Assembly: GCA_008638375.1 (NCBI GenBank)
Contig: CM018035.1
Coordinates: forward strand, 38,970,754-39,034,753
Reading direction: 5' to 3'
Source: Nyssa sinensis
Taxonomy: Eukaryota; Streptophyta; Magnoliopsida; Cornales; Nyssaceae
DNA length: 64,000 nt
Shown: positions 50,829 through 62,017 of the stretch, piece after piece
How the letters are laid out: every line of letters begins with the position of its first letter
Position numbering within the stretch: the first letter of the stretch is position 1
Notes under the pieces: model-generated
Told to the model about the DNA's origin: nothing
Databases searched by the model: none
What the model saw: the letters and a program-made list of their open reading frames with translations, nothing else
Translations under genes and position numbers: made by a program

Positions 50829-52435
50829 TTGTGTTGAGCCAAAATTTTACCTACAAGTTTCTGCACTTATAGGAAACAATTCCCAATTCATAAAACGAGC
50901 TAAATCGATCAAAAACCCAATGACCCAAAATTTTCCTTCAAACTTTAAATTGGTTTTGCTCACTCATTTCTCCACCAAATGAGCTGTGGTTTCTTCCTAA
51001 ATTCACCATTTTTCATGCTCTTTAAAACCATGTAATTCTTTATAAGCTTTAAGCAATTCTACAAAAAATTCAACAAATTCGAAACTTGAAATATACAATA
51101 CATTCTCACCTTTTTCTTTCCTGCAAATTCTTATTTCTTCTTCTGTTTCACTTCTAAAGCTCTCAACTCCTTTATTTTGCTCCTTCCTTTACTGTTTTTC
51201 TCTCCAAAACTACACTTATACATATATACAACTTCACACGCCACTTTCCCTCTTACTCTCTGTGTCTTCTTTCCCACTTGCAACCCACTTTCTTTCTCTT
51301 TCTTCCTACTATTTTTACAGCTTTCTTTGACTTTTCTTTTCTCCATTCTGATTTCTTTTCTTTCTTTGCTTTGTTTGGTTAGGATATTTTGTATATATGT
51401 ATATATTATATGTTACACACTAACACACACACCCACTTGCTCCATTGCTGCCAACACCACTTACAGCACACACCACTTGCATGCATTTTGCCATGCTATA
51501 TATATATATATTAATTTGTTTGCATTATATATATACACATTTATACTAATACATATATTTATATAATACATATACATACATAACCGTATATATATACACA
51601 TACTTTTATATATTTTTATATTTATACTTGTATATTTACATATATATATATATATACTACTATATATATATACAAATATATATACTTGTACTCATATACC
51701 GTACAAATACATTATACACGTACTTCGAGGCATATACTTGTATACATACATAATTGCCCGTATATAAATATTATTACATATATATATTATCTTGTATATG
51801 TATCTATGTATATTCTCGTATTTTATTTAATATGTATTGTGCACGTATATCGAGGCATGTAAGGGCTTACATGCAAAATTCTCTATACCGTTTGGGTATT
51901 ATCGTACAATACTCCTGGGTACTCCGGATTGCTCATAACTACTTCTTATATATTTAAACTGTATATTACTAAATCAATGAATCGTACTATCTATCTCGAA
52001 CTGCATGCCTATTACGGTACATAGCTTACTATGATAGCTCGGGTCTATTTTGGAATTATATTTCTTGGTTCGGTCTGTTCATACTTGGCTTTCTCCTAAT
52101 CTCGTAATTCTCTAATATTATAACTTCTACTATATAACTCGGTATTCGTACCTGTTTACTGTATACTACTCATTCATGATAGTTTGTATATTTAAGGTCT
52201 ACTATTCTTGGTCTGAATCTAGTCTCGGTTTACTTTTGGTACTATGCTCATGACTTTGTCAAATCTCGGTATTATTATTTGACTTTTTGGACATAAATGG
52301 ATTTATTCTATTTCATTTGGAACTCATGTTTGGTTACAACTAGTATTACACTACTCAACTCAACCTATCTCGGTTTATGTGTACTCGACCGGGTCACCTC
52401 GGTTTACATGACATAATCTAGGTCAGGGTATTACA
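50829..52435 (-). repeat. LTR C2, third fragment (its 5' part)
   Basis: Resumes C2 after A3 and ends GGTCAGGGTATTACA, the reverse of a TGTAATACCCTGACC start. It includes CT-rich stretches (51100-51370) and about 450 bp of TA/TATACA microsatellite (51380-51830). The low-complexity frame at 51177-51566 is not a gene. Confidence 0.85.
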
Positions 52436-53013
52436 CATGGGCTTCAGGAAATTAATCACGATGTACGGGAATTTATTAAAACATGGATAGAATAAAAGCA
52501 TTTATATCAAGAGGCATTTAATAAAATTGACATTCGCATGGACATGCGAAAAATAAACGTACCAACTGTCAGCAATATTAAGAAGTGAATTTTGCATGCC
52601 ATGTTAGAATTTATAAATAAAATGACAGTATATTGAAATATGAAGAATAGAAATACTAGAATTTAAAATTAGAAATACTGCAGATATTTTATCACGAAAA
52701 CACTTCAGAATATTTGAACTTTAATTTACTTTGGAATCAATGAAGATTAAAAACCTCCACTTCAAAGTACAGAATTACTCATCGTCTTCTCCCAGGTCAG
52801 CACTATTGGTGGGCTTTCCCTTTTCCTTTGTAGCTCCTAAGAAAATTATAAAGAACTTATCAACTTCATATTTACTTCAAATTATCACCTATTGATTCTC
52901 TTTATTTAATTTTAGACCCGACATACCCTAATTTCCCAAGATAGGTCTTAGCCCTCTTTAAACCGGTCTACTCATGGTAATTAAATAAATTTTATTTTTC
53001 ACATGACTTATTT
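52436..53013 (-). repeat. LTR B1, third fragment
   Basis: Continues B1 after C2 (second CATGG). On the minus strand it holds the acceptor CTTAG|GAGCTACAAAGG at about 52836 and a mutated donor (GATGAGTAA) near 52787. It corresponds to 58500-59050 of B2 and is cut there by B2. Confidence 0.8.
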
Positions 53014-53511
53014 TGTCACGACCTAGAATCCGGCCTCTACGGATCCAGGATCGCGACCGCCACCTTTCGGCCCGTGGGCCTGTCAGGCAAGGCTTCACGT
53101 GAGCAACAGTGCCGGACGGCGGTGCGATAGGGCCAGAACTCGCAAATTGCGGAAGTGTGAAATTTTTTTTTTCCTTTCCTTTTCTTTTCTTTTCGCACTC
53201 CCGCTCAGTACCCGTCGCTTCTTCTTCTTCTTCTTCAGAGCGGTAAACATATAATGTACATTCAGAGCATACTAAAAATTTAAAGTTATACATATTACAT
53301 ATCCGTTGCCTCTCGGGCTTATGTACATATTTGTCCAAAATTTACGACATCAAAATTTGACCAACTACGGGTCCTAGTACTTCTAAAATTCCAAATCAAA
53401 ATGGAGTTGCCAATCTCCAATCCTCAAATTCGGCAAGGCTTCCATCCATCATCATCACCTAAAAAATGTTAGGGAATGGGGTGAGCTTCAAAAAGCCCAG
53501 TGAGTAATTCC
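53014..53511 (-). repeat. LTR B2, first fragment
   Basis: Starts TGTCACGACCTAGAATCC and resembles the B1 start, including CCGGACGGCGGTGC. The hairpin is at 53483-53498 and the minus-strand acceptor CTAACATTTTTTAG at 53459. It is cut by B4 at the duplicated ATTCC. Confidence 0.85.
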
Positions 53512-56500
53512 TGTAATACCCCGACCCGAATTAGGAACTATTAAGCTGTTGTGTTAAAGTTAGAAATCGACACCTTTAGTAATGAGGTCGGTGTCAACCC
53601 CGACGTGCGAACTTTTAAGTAAATGTCCTGAAAAGTCAGGACGACTGTACATCACTTTCGTTGCAATCACCAACATGTCGATTCTGTGATAATTATAGTT
53701 TCACGTCAACTACTGATTGTTGATACGAGTATGAGAACTTGACACGTATTACGAGGATACGAAGATTAGTACCAAGATGATACATTTAAGAAAATAATTA
53801 ATTTTTAAAGTAATTAATTATTTTAAATATTATTATAACAACTAATATATATAATTAAATGCAAAAATATATATATACTATATAAATGATTATAACCTTA
53901 AATATATATATATAATTATACATGAATATATATATATATATATATGAGTATGTGTATGCATGCATGCATGTATGTTAAAATATGAAATGTATGTATGGGA
54001 TAAGAGGGCATGCTATTGTCCAAAATGTACAAAGGTGAGTGTGTGTCAAAGAGAGGTGTGTGTATTACCCAAGGTGTATTAGGTTTAAACCATGTATATA
54101 TACATATATATATGTGAGTCAAACACCACACACACACACAACCGGCCACTCAATGGCCTGCCCAACAGTGGCAATTCAGACCCACTCATGAAGAAGCCTG
54201 AAATTGGGTAACCCAAATGAAGGGGCAATCTGAATTTGCCATGATTCACTCTCCTTATACAATATGTATGGTGCTTGTACACATACAAACACAACCATCC
54301 GAGAGTGAGGGAGAGATTGAAGGAGTTTCTAGGACATTCAGAAGTGGGAAGCAAGGAGCAAAGGAGAGAGAAACAGTTTGGAACAAGGTAAACCCACAAA
54401 ACACTTGAATTTCTCTCTCTAGAATTTACCTACGTATGAATCTGTTTTAGCCTTTGATTTAGTATATATGATGATTAGGATGAATATACATGAATTAGGC
54501 ATGAAAATCTAGACCTAAAACAACTCAGAAACACAAGCCGTACACCAAACCTCCATTGTTAAGCTTAGAGAAAGCAGGTCTGAATTGATGGAGACTAAAC
54601 TCCATTTGACCTATAGGGACCTTAACTAGACCCTACAAACACTCCAAAAACATACAGTCGCGATCGAAAAGCTTAAGAAACGCCTATGAAATCACAAGTT
54701 GCAGGTTTCGGCCATGAAACCCAACTCTCATTTTGGACTCCTAAACCCAGATTTTAGAATGGGGACTGAACCCCCATGTTATGAGGATCATGCAGAACGA
54801 AACCCCATAAATTTTGGTTCAGAAATGAGCATGAATGATCGACTTGTAGGTTTAAATTATCGAATCCAAAACCGAACATGTGAACTAGTTTTAATTCCAA
54901 AAATGAATGCCAAACTCTTGGAAAATGTTCCAGAAGTAGATCGGGTTAAAAACAGCGAAGATTTGATGAACCAAACTTCACGAAATTAAGAAAGAAATTC
55001 TGTAGAAATTAGGGCAACCACGGGTTGATGGTGAAGAAGACGATACTAGGTCGACTCACTATTTGAATCGAGTCACCGAGTGAACTCGGGACGCGTGGCA
55101 GCGTTTAAAGCTGCCATCGAATTAAAACGACGGCGTCGTTTTGGGCCTAATACGCGCATATATGTATAACCGTTTTAAGTTTTAAAAAGAGAAGAAAGGA
55201 TTTGCGGCTCCTGGGGTTCGAACCCCTGACCCACGCGCGCCAATCGCCTCTCCTTCCACTCGGCCACGCGCTTGCGTGTGTCACTTAAGGGACAAGATTT
55301 ATATATATATATATATTATATATTAAATTAAAATCAAAAAAATAAAAAGAATAAAAAGGTGCATTCTGCACCTAAGAGGATTCAAACTTGGATATATGGG
55401 GAGGGAGGTGACACGCTGGCCAGCGTGCCACCCTATTCAACCTGTCACTTATTCCCCTTTAAAAATATATATATTACATTTATAATTTAATTTAATTAAA
55501 TGAAATTAATTAAATTAAATACTCCAAAATGGCCCGATGTCCAAATGAGATGAGTTATATATGTATTTCTACTATCTCAGACCTCCTAAGTCCATTGGTG
55601 AGGTCCACGACATGAGATGAGGTCCCGAAAAATTTAAAGACCCGTAAAAATGTCAAAATGACCAAAATGCCCCTGCTCCATAAATGAGTCAAACGAGGTC
55701 CAAATGAAATAAATAAATAGTAGATTTTGACTACTTGGAACATTCTGAATCTAATGGTGGGGTCTGTTTCATGAGACGGGACTCCAAAAAATTTAGACAC
55801 GTTAAGGTATAAATTACCAAATTGCCCCTAACATGTCCTAAGCCGAATTAAATTCTAAGAAAGCCTAAACTGACTTTCTTCGACGCTCTAGGACTCAATA
55901 GTAGAGTCTATTTGACCAAAAAGAAAAGTCTAAATGAAAAGACATAAAATTTGATGAATAGCATCTGTTAGATGAATATGAACTGAAATATTGCCAAAGT
56001 ACTAAACTAAGGCAATGAAATACGAAAACACACGACACGTAAATATGTGAAGTAAATAACTTTAAGTTAAAGTTAATGGAACTCCCAGAAGAGTATAAAA
56101 TAAAATAAATTTAATTCCTAATACATTAAGATGTGTCATAGGTTAAGAATGAGTGCGTAAGAAATTTATGAAATCGTGTTAGGATCTAATACGATCTAAG
56201 CATAAGCTAAGAAGCATCAGTAGGAGATGTTTGAAGTGAATGTGAAGTTATTGAGGTTATTTATAAATTGTTCTTAGGAACTACCAAGGAAGTGGGAAAG
56301 CGCATTATTAGCACTAATCCTAAAGGACCAAGGTGAGTAATCTTGCATTTGAAGTGGAGGCTTTAACTCCACGGATTTCAACGGATGTTTTTAAGTTCAA
56401 AATATTTACGGCATTGATATATCAAATTCAGTATTCATGATTCCTGTTTTCTTAAATATTCTGCCATGACATGCTTCACGATTATTTACATATTATATCC

Positions 56501-57639
56501 GTAATTGTTTCCTTTTCAAAATAGTTAGCATGTCTGATTTCCTCAAACATTCTGAATTTGATTACTGCAAGTATTGAAGCCTCACTGCAAAAGTTATACG
56601 TCACATGTTTTAAATACTCATAAAAGGCTTTTATATAAAAGTCATATGACAAATGTTTTGCAAGATAAATAATAAGCACATAGGTAGTGTTGTGAGTTGT
56701 ACGGAACTCAACGGACCTATCATGTGCATCATCACATAGGTAGTGAGTAGGGTCGTACTGAACCCCGCGGATCTATCATGTGAAATGCCTGGTAGTAGGA
56801 TCTAATCCCCCAGGCACATGAGATATCTCCACGTATACGTAAAACGGGAGTTTGGTTCGAAACAGATTCCACCTAATTAAAGAGAAAATATGACATACGA
56901 TTTTGGAAATGGAAACAAGGTTTTACCCCCATTTTCACTATGCATGTTTACATGATTTTAAGTTACATGTTCTGAAATACACATACTCTTTTATGGAAAT
57001 ATATGTTCTAGCTTGAATACCTTGAATGTTTCAAAGCGACATATTTTAAGAATGCATGTTCTCTATGTTCAAGTATACGACCAATTGGTAGTTGAGTATT
57101 TTATAAACTCTTATGTACGAAACCTCTACCAATTGAAAACCCACGACAAATGTAGGAATTACTCATTGGGCTTTTCGAAGCTCACCCCACTCCCTAACAT
57201 TTTTCAGGTGATGATCAAGGTTGGACACTTGCTCAATTTGGGGAGCAATGAATGGCAACTCCAATAGGTCCTTGGAGATATTTTGGTAGTAGTAGGACCC
57301 ATTATCAGTCAAACTTTTGTAATAGAAATTTTGGACAATGATGTACTTAAGCCCGAGGGGCACATGGATATGTACTATGTAGAACCTTTAGTTAATATTA
57401 TTATGCTCTGATTATTATCTTTATGTATACCGCTATGAAGAGCGGCAGTATCAGACGAATATGCGGCAGATGTTTTATTTTAAAAGAAAAGAAAAAAAAA
57501 TTTTCACGCTTCCGCAACCACAGGTCGCATCGCTGTCTGATATTGTTACTTATGTATGAGCCTTGTCCCGAGGCCTTCGGGTCTCAGGGCGGCGGTCGCA
57601 ATCCGGTAATCCGCATAGGGTGGGTTTCGGGTCGTGACA
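53512..57639 (+). repeat. Solo LTR B4, 4128 bp, TSD ATTCC
   Basis: TGTAATACCCCGACCCG to GGGTTTCGGGTCGTGACA with ATTCC on both sides (53507-53511, 57640-57644). It holds a tRNA-like segment, TATA (56094-56102), leader exon (56278-56332), putative intron (56333-57207) and hairpin (57168-57183). It is similar to B3 from U3 onward. Confidence 0.93.
55204..55280 (-). other. tRNA-like segment in B4 with strong A and B boxes
   Basis: On the minus strand TGGCCGAGTGG (from 55256-55266, as in tRNA-Ser/Leu) and GGTTCGAACCC within GGGGTTCGAACCCC (55213-55226) are near-perfect Pol III boxes about 31 nt apart, and a T-rich run follows. The bases before the A box do not pair with AGGAGCC after the T arm, so the acceptor stem is missing. 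Best read as a tRNA pseudogene or SINE head inside the LTR. B3 lacks it. Confidence 0.55.
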
Positions 57640-60600
57640 ATTCCAGTACTTTTTCATGGGTTTCAACTGGTAGTGGGTTAGTTATAAGAAAAGGTTCATA
57701 TAAACATACACTACCAATTGTACATATACTTCAGATACAGAAAGCAGAATTCTTCAAAAAGATAGCGTGAAGCATTCAAGGCATTCAAGCGTGGCATGTA
57801 CTTCAATGATCGTAGAATACAAGAATTCTTCAAATCACGTAGCATGATGCATTTTTAAAGCATTCAATAAGGCATTTAATATGCAACAGTCTTTATAAAC
57901 ATATACAGAGTGGCCATTTGAAGACCAAGGAAATAATTTGAAATCCTTTCCATGAAAATAGAAGGATGCAAATTTCTTCTTCTTCAAAACTTCAAAGGGT
58001 TATATAAAAACCCATTTTCAGATAATGGGGGTTTAAAACCTGCTACCGATTTCTGAAAACCTTTTCATCTTTTTACTTTTTAACTCAATGATCCGTTTCG
58101 AACCAGACCCTAATTTTACTTCTGAGAGATCTCATGCTTAGGGGATAAACCTTCTACCAAGCATCTGCAAAATTGAGAACCCGATGGGAGCTCAATAGTT
58201 TTTGATGCTTATGCATCATTATCTTAAAAAAACATAACTTCTTCAAGAAATGCTTTTTATGGGCATTTAAAACATGGCTTCTTTAAGAAATGATTTTTAT
58301 AAGCATTTAAAAACATGACTTCTTCAAATATATGCTTCTCATGAGCGTTTGAAATATGACTTTTCAAATAGATGTTTTTCATGAGTATAAGAATATGACT
58401 TCAATAAAAAAAAGGGTGGGTTTTCATGAGTATTTAAACCATGGACAGCTTAATAGAGTTTTTAAATACTTGGAGGACCATAGTTGAAACATTTAACGCA
58501 TGAGCTTCAGGAATTTAAATCACGATGTATAGATTTTTATTAAAGCATAGAGAGAATAAAAGTAGTTAATTCAAGTGGCATTTAATAAAATTGACATTTA
58601 CATGGACATGCAGAAAATAACATATCATCTATCAAAAATATCAAGTAGTAGATTTTGCATGCCATGTTAGAATGAAACAACAGTATAAAGCATATAAATA
58701 CGAGAATTTAGAATTTAAAATACGGCAGATATTTTCATAAAAATACTTTAGAATATTTGAACTTCAAATTTCTTCAGAATCCATGGAGATTAAAAACCTC
58801 CACTTCAAAGTACAGGATTACTCACCTTGTTCTCCTGGGTCAACACTACTGGTGGGTTTTCCCTTTCCTTTTGAAATTCCTAAAAATAAAATTCATCAAT
58901 ATTTCAATTAATTCCTCATTTACTTCAAATCATCTCTAAGTTGATGCTCTTCATTTAATCTTAGACCCGACGTATCCTAATTTCCTAGGATTGGTCTTAC
59001 TGGTCTACTCGTGGTGACTTAATAAATTTTTATTTTTCATGAGACCTATTTTTTAGTACCTATGTTGGTATTTTGGACCTCACCGTTGGATTCGAAACGT
59101 CGAAGAAAGTCGATTTAGACTTTCTCAGGTTTCCATTTAGCTTTAGGGGCACTTGGGGTAATTTGGTCATTTTACATTTTTTCGTGTCTTTATTTTTTTT
59201 GGGGTCCCGTCTCACAACACGAACCTCACCGTTGGTCTCAGAAGGTCCAAGATAATAAGAATACTCTAATAACTTGTCTTATTTGGACATCGGGCATATT
59301 AGGGGCAATTTGGTAATTTATACTTTAACGCGTCTTAATTTTTTGGATTCCCGTCTCATGAAACGGACCCTGTCATTGGGTCCAAAATGTCCAAAATAGT
59401 CAAAATACACTATTCATTTATTTTATTTCGACTTCGTTTGACCTATTAAACGTCCAAGGGTAAAATGGTCATTTTACCTATTTAATAAAATAATTAATTA
59501 AATTATTTTATTAATTATTTAATTCTCCAGGGGCCCATATGCATAAATTTTTCAGAAGCTGGGCCAGAATATAGTTATTTAGAACTATCGGGTTCAAATT
59601 GTAATTCTAGAATTTCCCGGGGTCAAAAATGTAATTTTCAAGAATATTTAAAATAAACCGAAGGGTTTATTTTACTTTTAAGTGAACCGGACTAGGGTTT
59701 CACTGGATCAACCGGTTTGACTGGCTGTAATGGTGACGTCATGATGACATCAGTCCTAAATTTTAAAAATTTAAAATCATTTAAATCAAAACGTCATAGT
59801 TTCAGTTAAGGGTTTTAACCGTTTCACGGTTGGGTCGGGGCCCGACCCAAAACCCGGTCCATGAACCAACCTTTCACTGTTCATCTTCCCCAACATTAGG
59901 GTCACTGTAGCCCTATTTGCAGGCAATTTTTATTTTTCAATTTCATGTTGTTTTAGCCCTTTAATTCCTCTACTTTCCACCCCAAATGGTTTCTGGAAGC
60001 CCAAGGATTCGTTTGCCATTCATTTGAGGCGTTAGATCGAGCTCAAAGGGTTTGGTCCAAGGTGGATAACCAAACCTGCAACTTGGTTATACATGTACAT
60101 TTTGGGTCTAAGGTTGATGGGATTTCGTCTATGGTGGCCTACTGATCATGGGATTTGATTTTCCATTCCCAAAACTGGGTTTTGGTTCAAGTTTGTGGGG
60201 TTGGACTTCTAAACCCGATTCTGCAACGCTCAATTTTTGGGGCTTCCTTGGGTCCCCTAGGTCGTGGCTGGGTGTTTTTTGAATTTCCATAAGGTCCTTT
60301 CAAGGTTTTAGAGGTCAAAAACACATTTTATAGAGGTCGTTTTAGACCTGTTCCAACCAAGGTGCATCAATGGCGGCTGGGTGTACGGCTTAAGGTTCTA
60401 GGGTGGTTTTGAGGTCCACTACACACGCCTTAACCCAGATTTCTCAATCTAACCATCATGCATGCAGTTAAAATCCAAAATACACTGAAACAGTGGAGGA
60501 AATTTAAAAGGAAAATTTCTTAAGTTGGTGTTTATACCTTGCACTGTGAGTTTCTCCCTTTATTCCACTATTCTACTTCTGCTTCTAGTTTCTCTTTTTG

Positions 60601-61353
60601 CCTTCTTCTTCTCATTGTACACCTCCAAGTAGTGGCACACACATGCACGCACACAAGCACACACACACATATACACACACTCCTACAAGGTGTTTCTCTC
60701 TCACTTTCTCTCTAACTCACTCTCTCTCTAAAGTTTAGAACTGCACCTTTCACTTTCAGATTTCAACGTCCACACACCACACTAATATACACTCATATAT
60801 TTTATTTCTTTGGATTTAATATGATTATTTGGTTGCATGCAAAATGATTGGTAGAGGTGGGATCAAGTGTGCTAAAGTAGAGGTGATGATGGGCTAGAGT
60901 GCATAGGTTGAGGTAGTGGTAAGGTGTTGCATGCATGGCCATTGGCCAATTTGGGAGGTAGCCTTGGCTGAATTGGGTTTAAATACAATTTGTTGCATCT
61001 CTAGACACAAAGATGCTAGCAGCCTACTTGGTAATTTTTTGGGTGCATAAAGTCTTGCCCCACTTGGTCAAGGGTTCAAATCCCCTTGGCCTCACTTTTG
61101 GGTATTTTTCCCCCATTTAGGCTTATGCCCTGTTTGGCTGGCACACTTTACCGTTTCGGCTATTTTCTTAATATTTTCTTTTCCGTTGCTCTATTTAAGA
61201 CGCGATTTCTTCTGGTCATTTCCTATTTAGGCTAGCTTCAATGTCCAAGGTCTAGTGTCGGTTATTATTTCTTTGTGGTCGTCATAGTTCGTTAATTCAA
61301 GTTTCTACAGTGTTAAAATGACATCATTTCACCTAATTATTTGGTAATTAGGT
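57640..61353 (-). repeat. LTR B2, second fragment
   Basis: Resumes B2 after B4. The minus-strand leader exon is 58826-58879 (acceptor TTTTTAG, donor AAG|GTGAGTAATC). U3 blocks (59080-59480) follow, then the start-proximal part (60400-61340), which is like F and G rather than B3/B4 and contains a tRNA-like segment. It is cut by A2 at 61354, before its own end. Confidence 0.8.
61008..61094 (+). other. tRNA-like segment in B2 (antisense to the LTR)
   Basis: GGTTCAAATCC (61073-61083) fits the B box exactly, inside CAAGGGTTCAAATCCCCTTGG. CAGCCTACTTGG (61020-61031) is a degenerate A box. Since B2 is on the minus strand, this is again antisense to the LTR, as in F, G1 and G2. Confidence 0.45.
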
Positions 61354-62017
61354 TGTAATATCCCAACCCGGGATACGGCACGTGTACCGAGGTAAGTCGG
61401 TCAAATAGTGTAACGCGAACTGTTAAAATGTGTATATCATTGTATTTCATGGAAATGAATGACTAGAAACTGTAAATGATTGAAATTTATAACCAGTGTC
61501 GGGCAACACTTGAGTACTCCAGGACATCGCATCGTAATGCGTGCACGCACGTATTTCCATGCATGGCTATATTTCACAGACACGTAGTATACCAAAAATC
61601 GGTGTATGCACACACTATTAGAAATAGACTTACATACACAGATATGGATGGAATGTCACGTATAAAATATGTATTTCTGTGTACGTATATATATACGGCT
61701 AGGACAAATACATATACATGTATGTATATATATATATGTAATAAGTGTGAAAGGAAAGGGTATAAATGGAAAATGCATGCATGAGTGATCAGTGTGTGTG
61801 TGTGTGTATGCGTGCAGATATTATGAGGCTAGTGTGTGTGCTAGTGTGTGTGTGTGTGTGTAAGTGAGTACATTATGTGTGTGATACATATAATATACAT
61901 ATAACACCACAATTATCTCCCAAACATTTAATGGAAAGCAACCAAATTAAAAGCAGAATTTATGGGATTTGAAAGGACTTTATGAGATGTGAAGTTTAGA
62001 GGCTCAAGGAGTCGTGT
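61354..62017 (+). repeat. LTR A2, left 664 bp only
   Basis: TGTAATATCCCAACCCGGGATACGG matches the A1 3' LTR start (6972), including the ATGGAAATGAATGACT block and a decayed palindrome near 61535. TG and TA microsatellites follow (61720-61861). It is cut by D2 at 62018. Confidence 0.8.

Noticed and set aside
51177..51566. 129-codon Leu/Phe/Tyr-rich plus-strand frame
   Set aside because: It sits in CT-rich and TA-rich low-complexity sequence of LTR C2, antisense to the LTR, and matches nothing coding.
55204..55280. Functional tRNA-Ser or tRNA-Leu gene on the minus strand
   Set aside because: The A and B boxes and T arm are good, but the acceptor stem does not pair and no convincing anticodon arm forms, so it is kept only as a tRNA-like segment.
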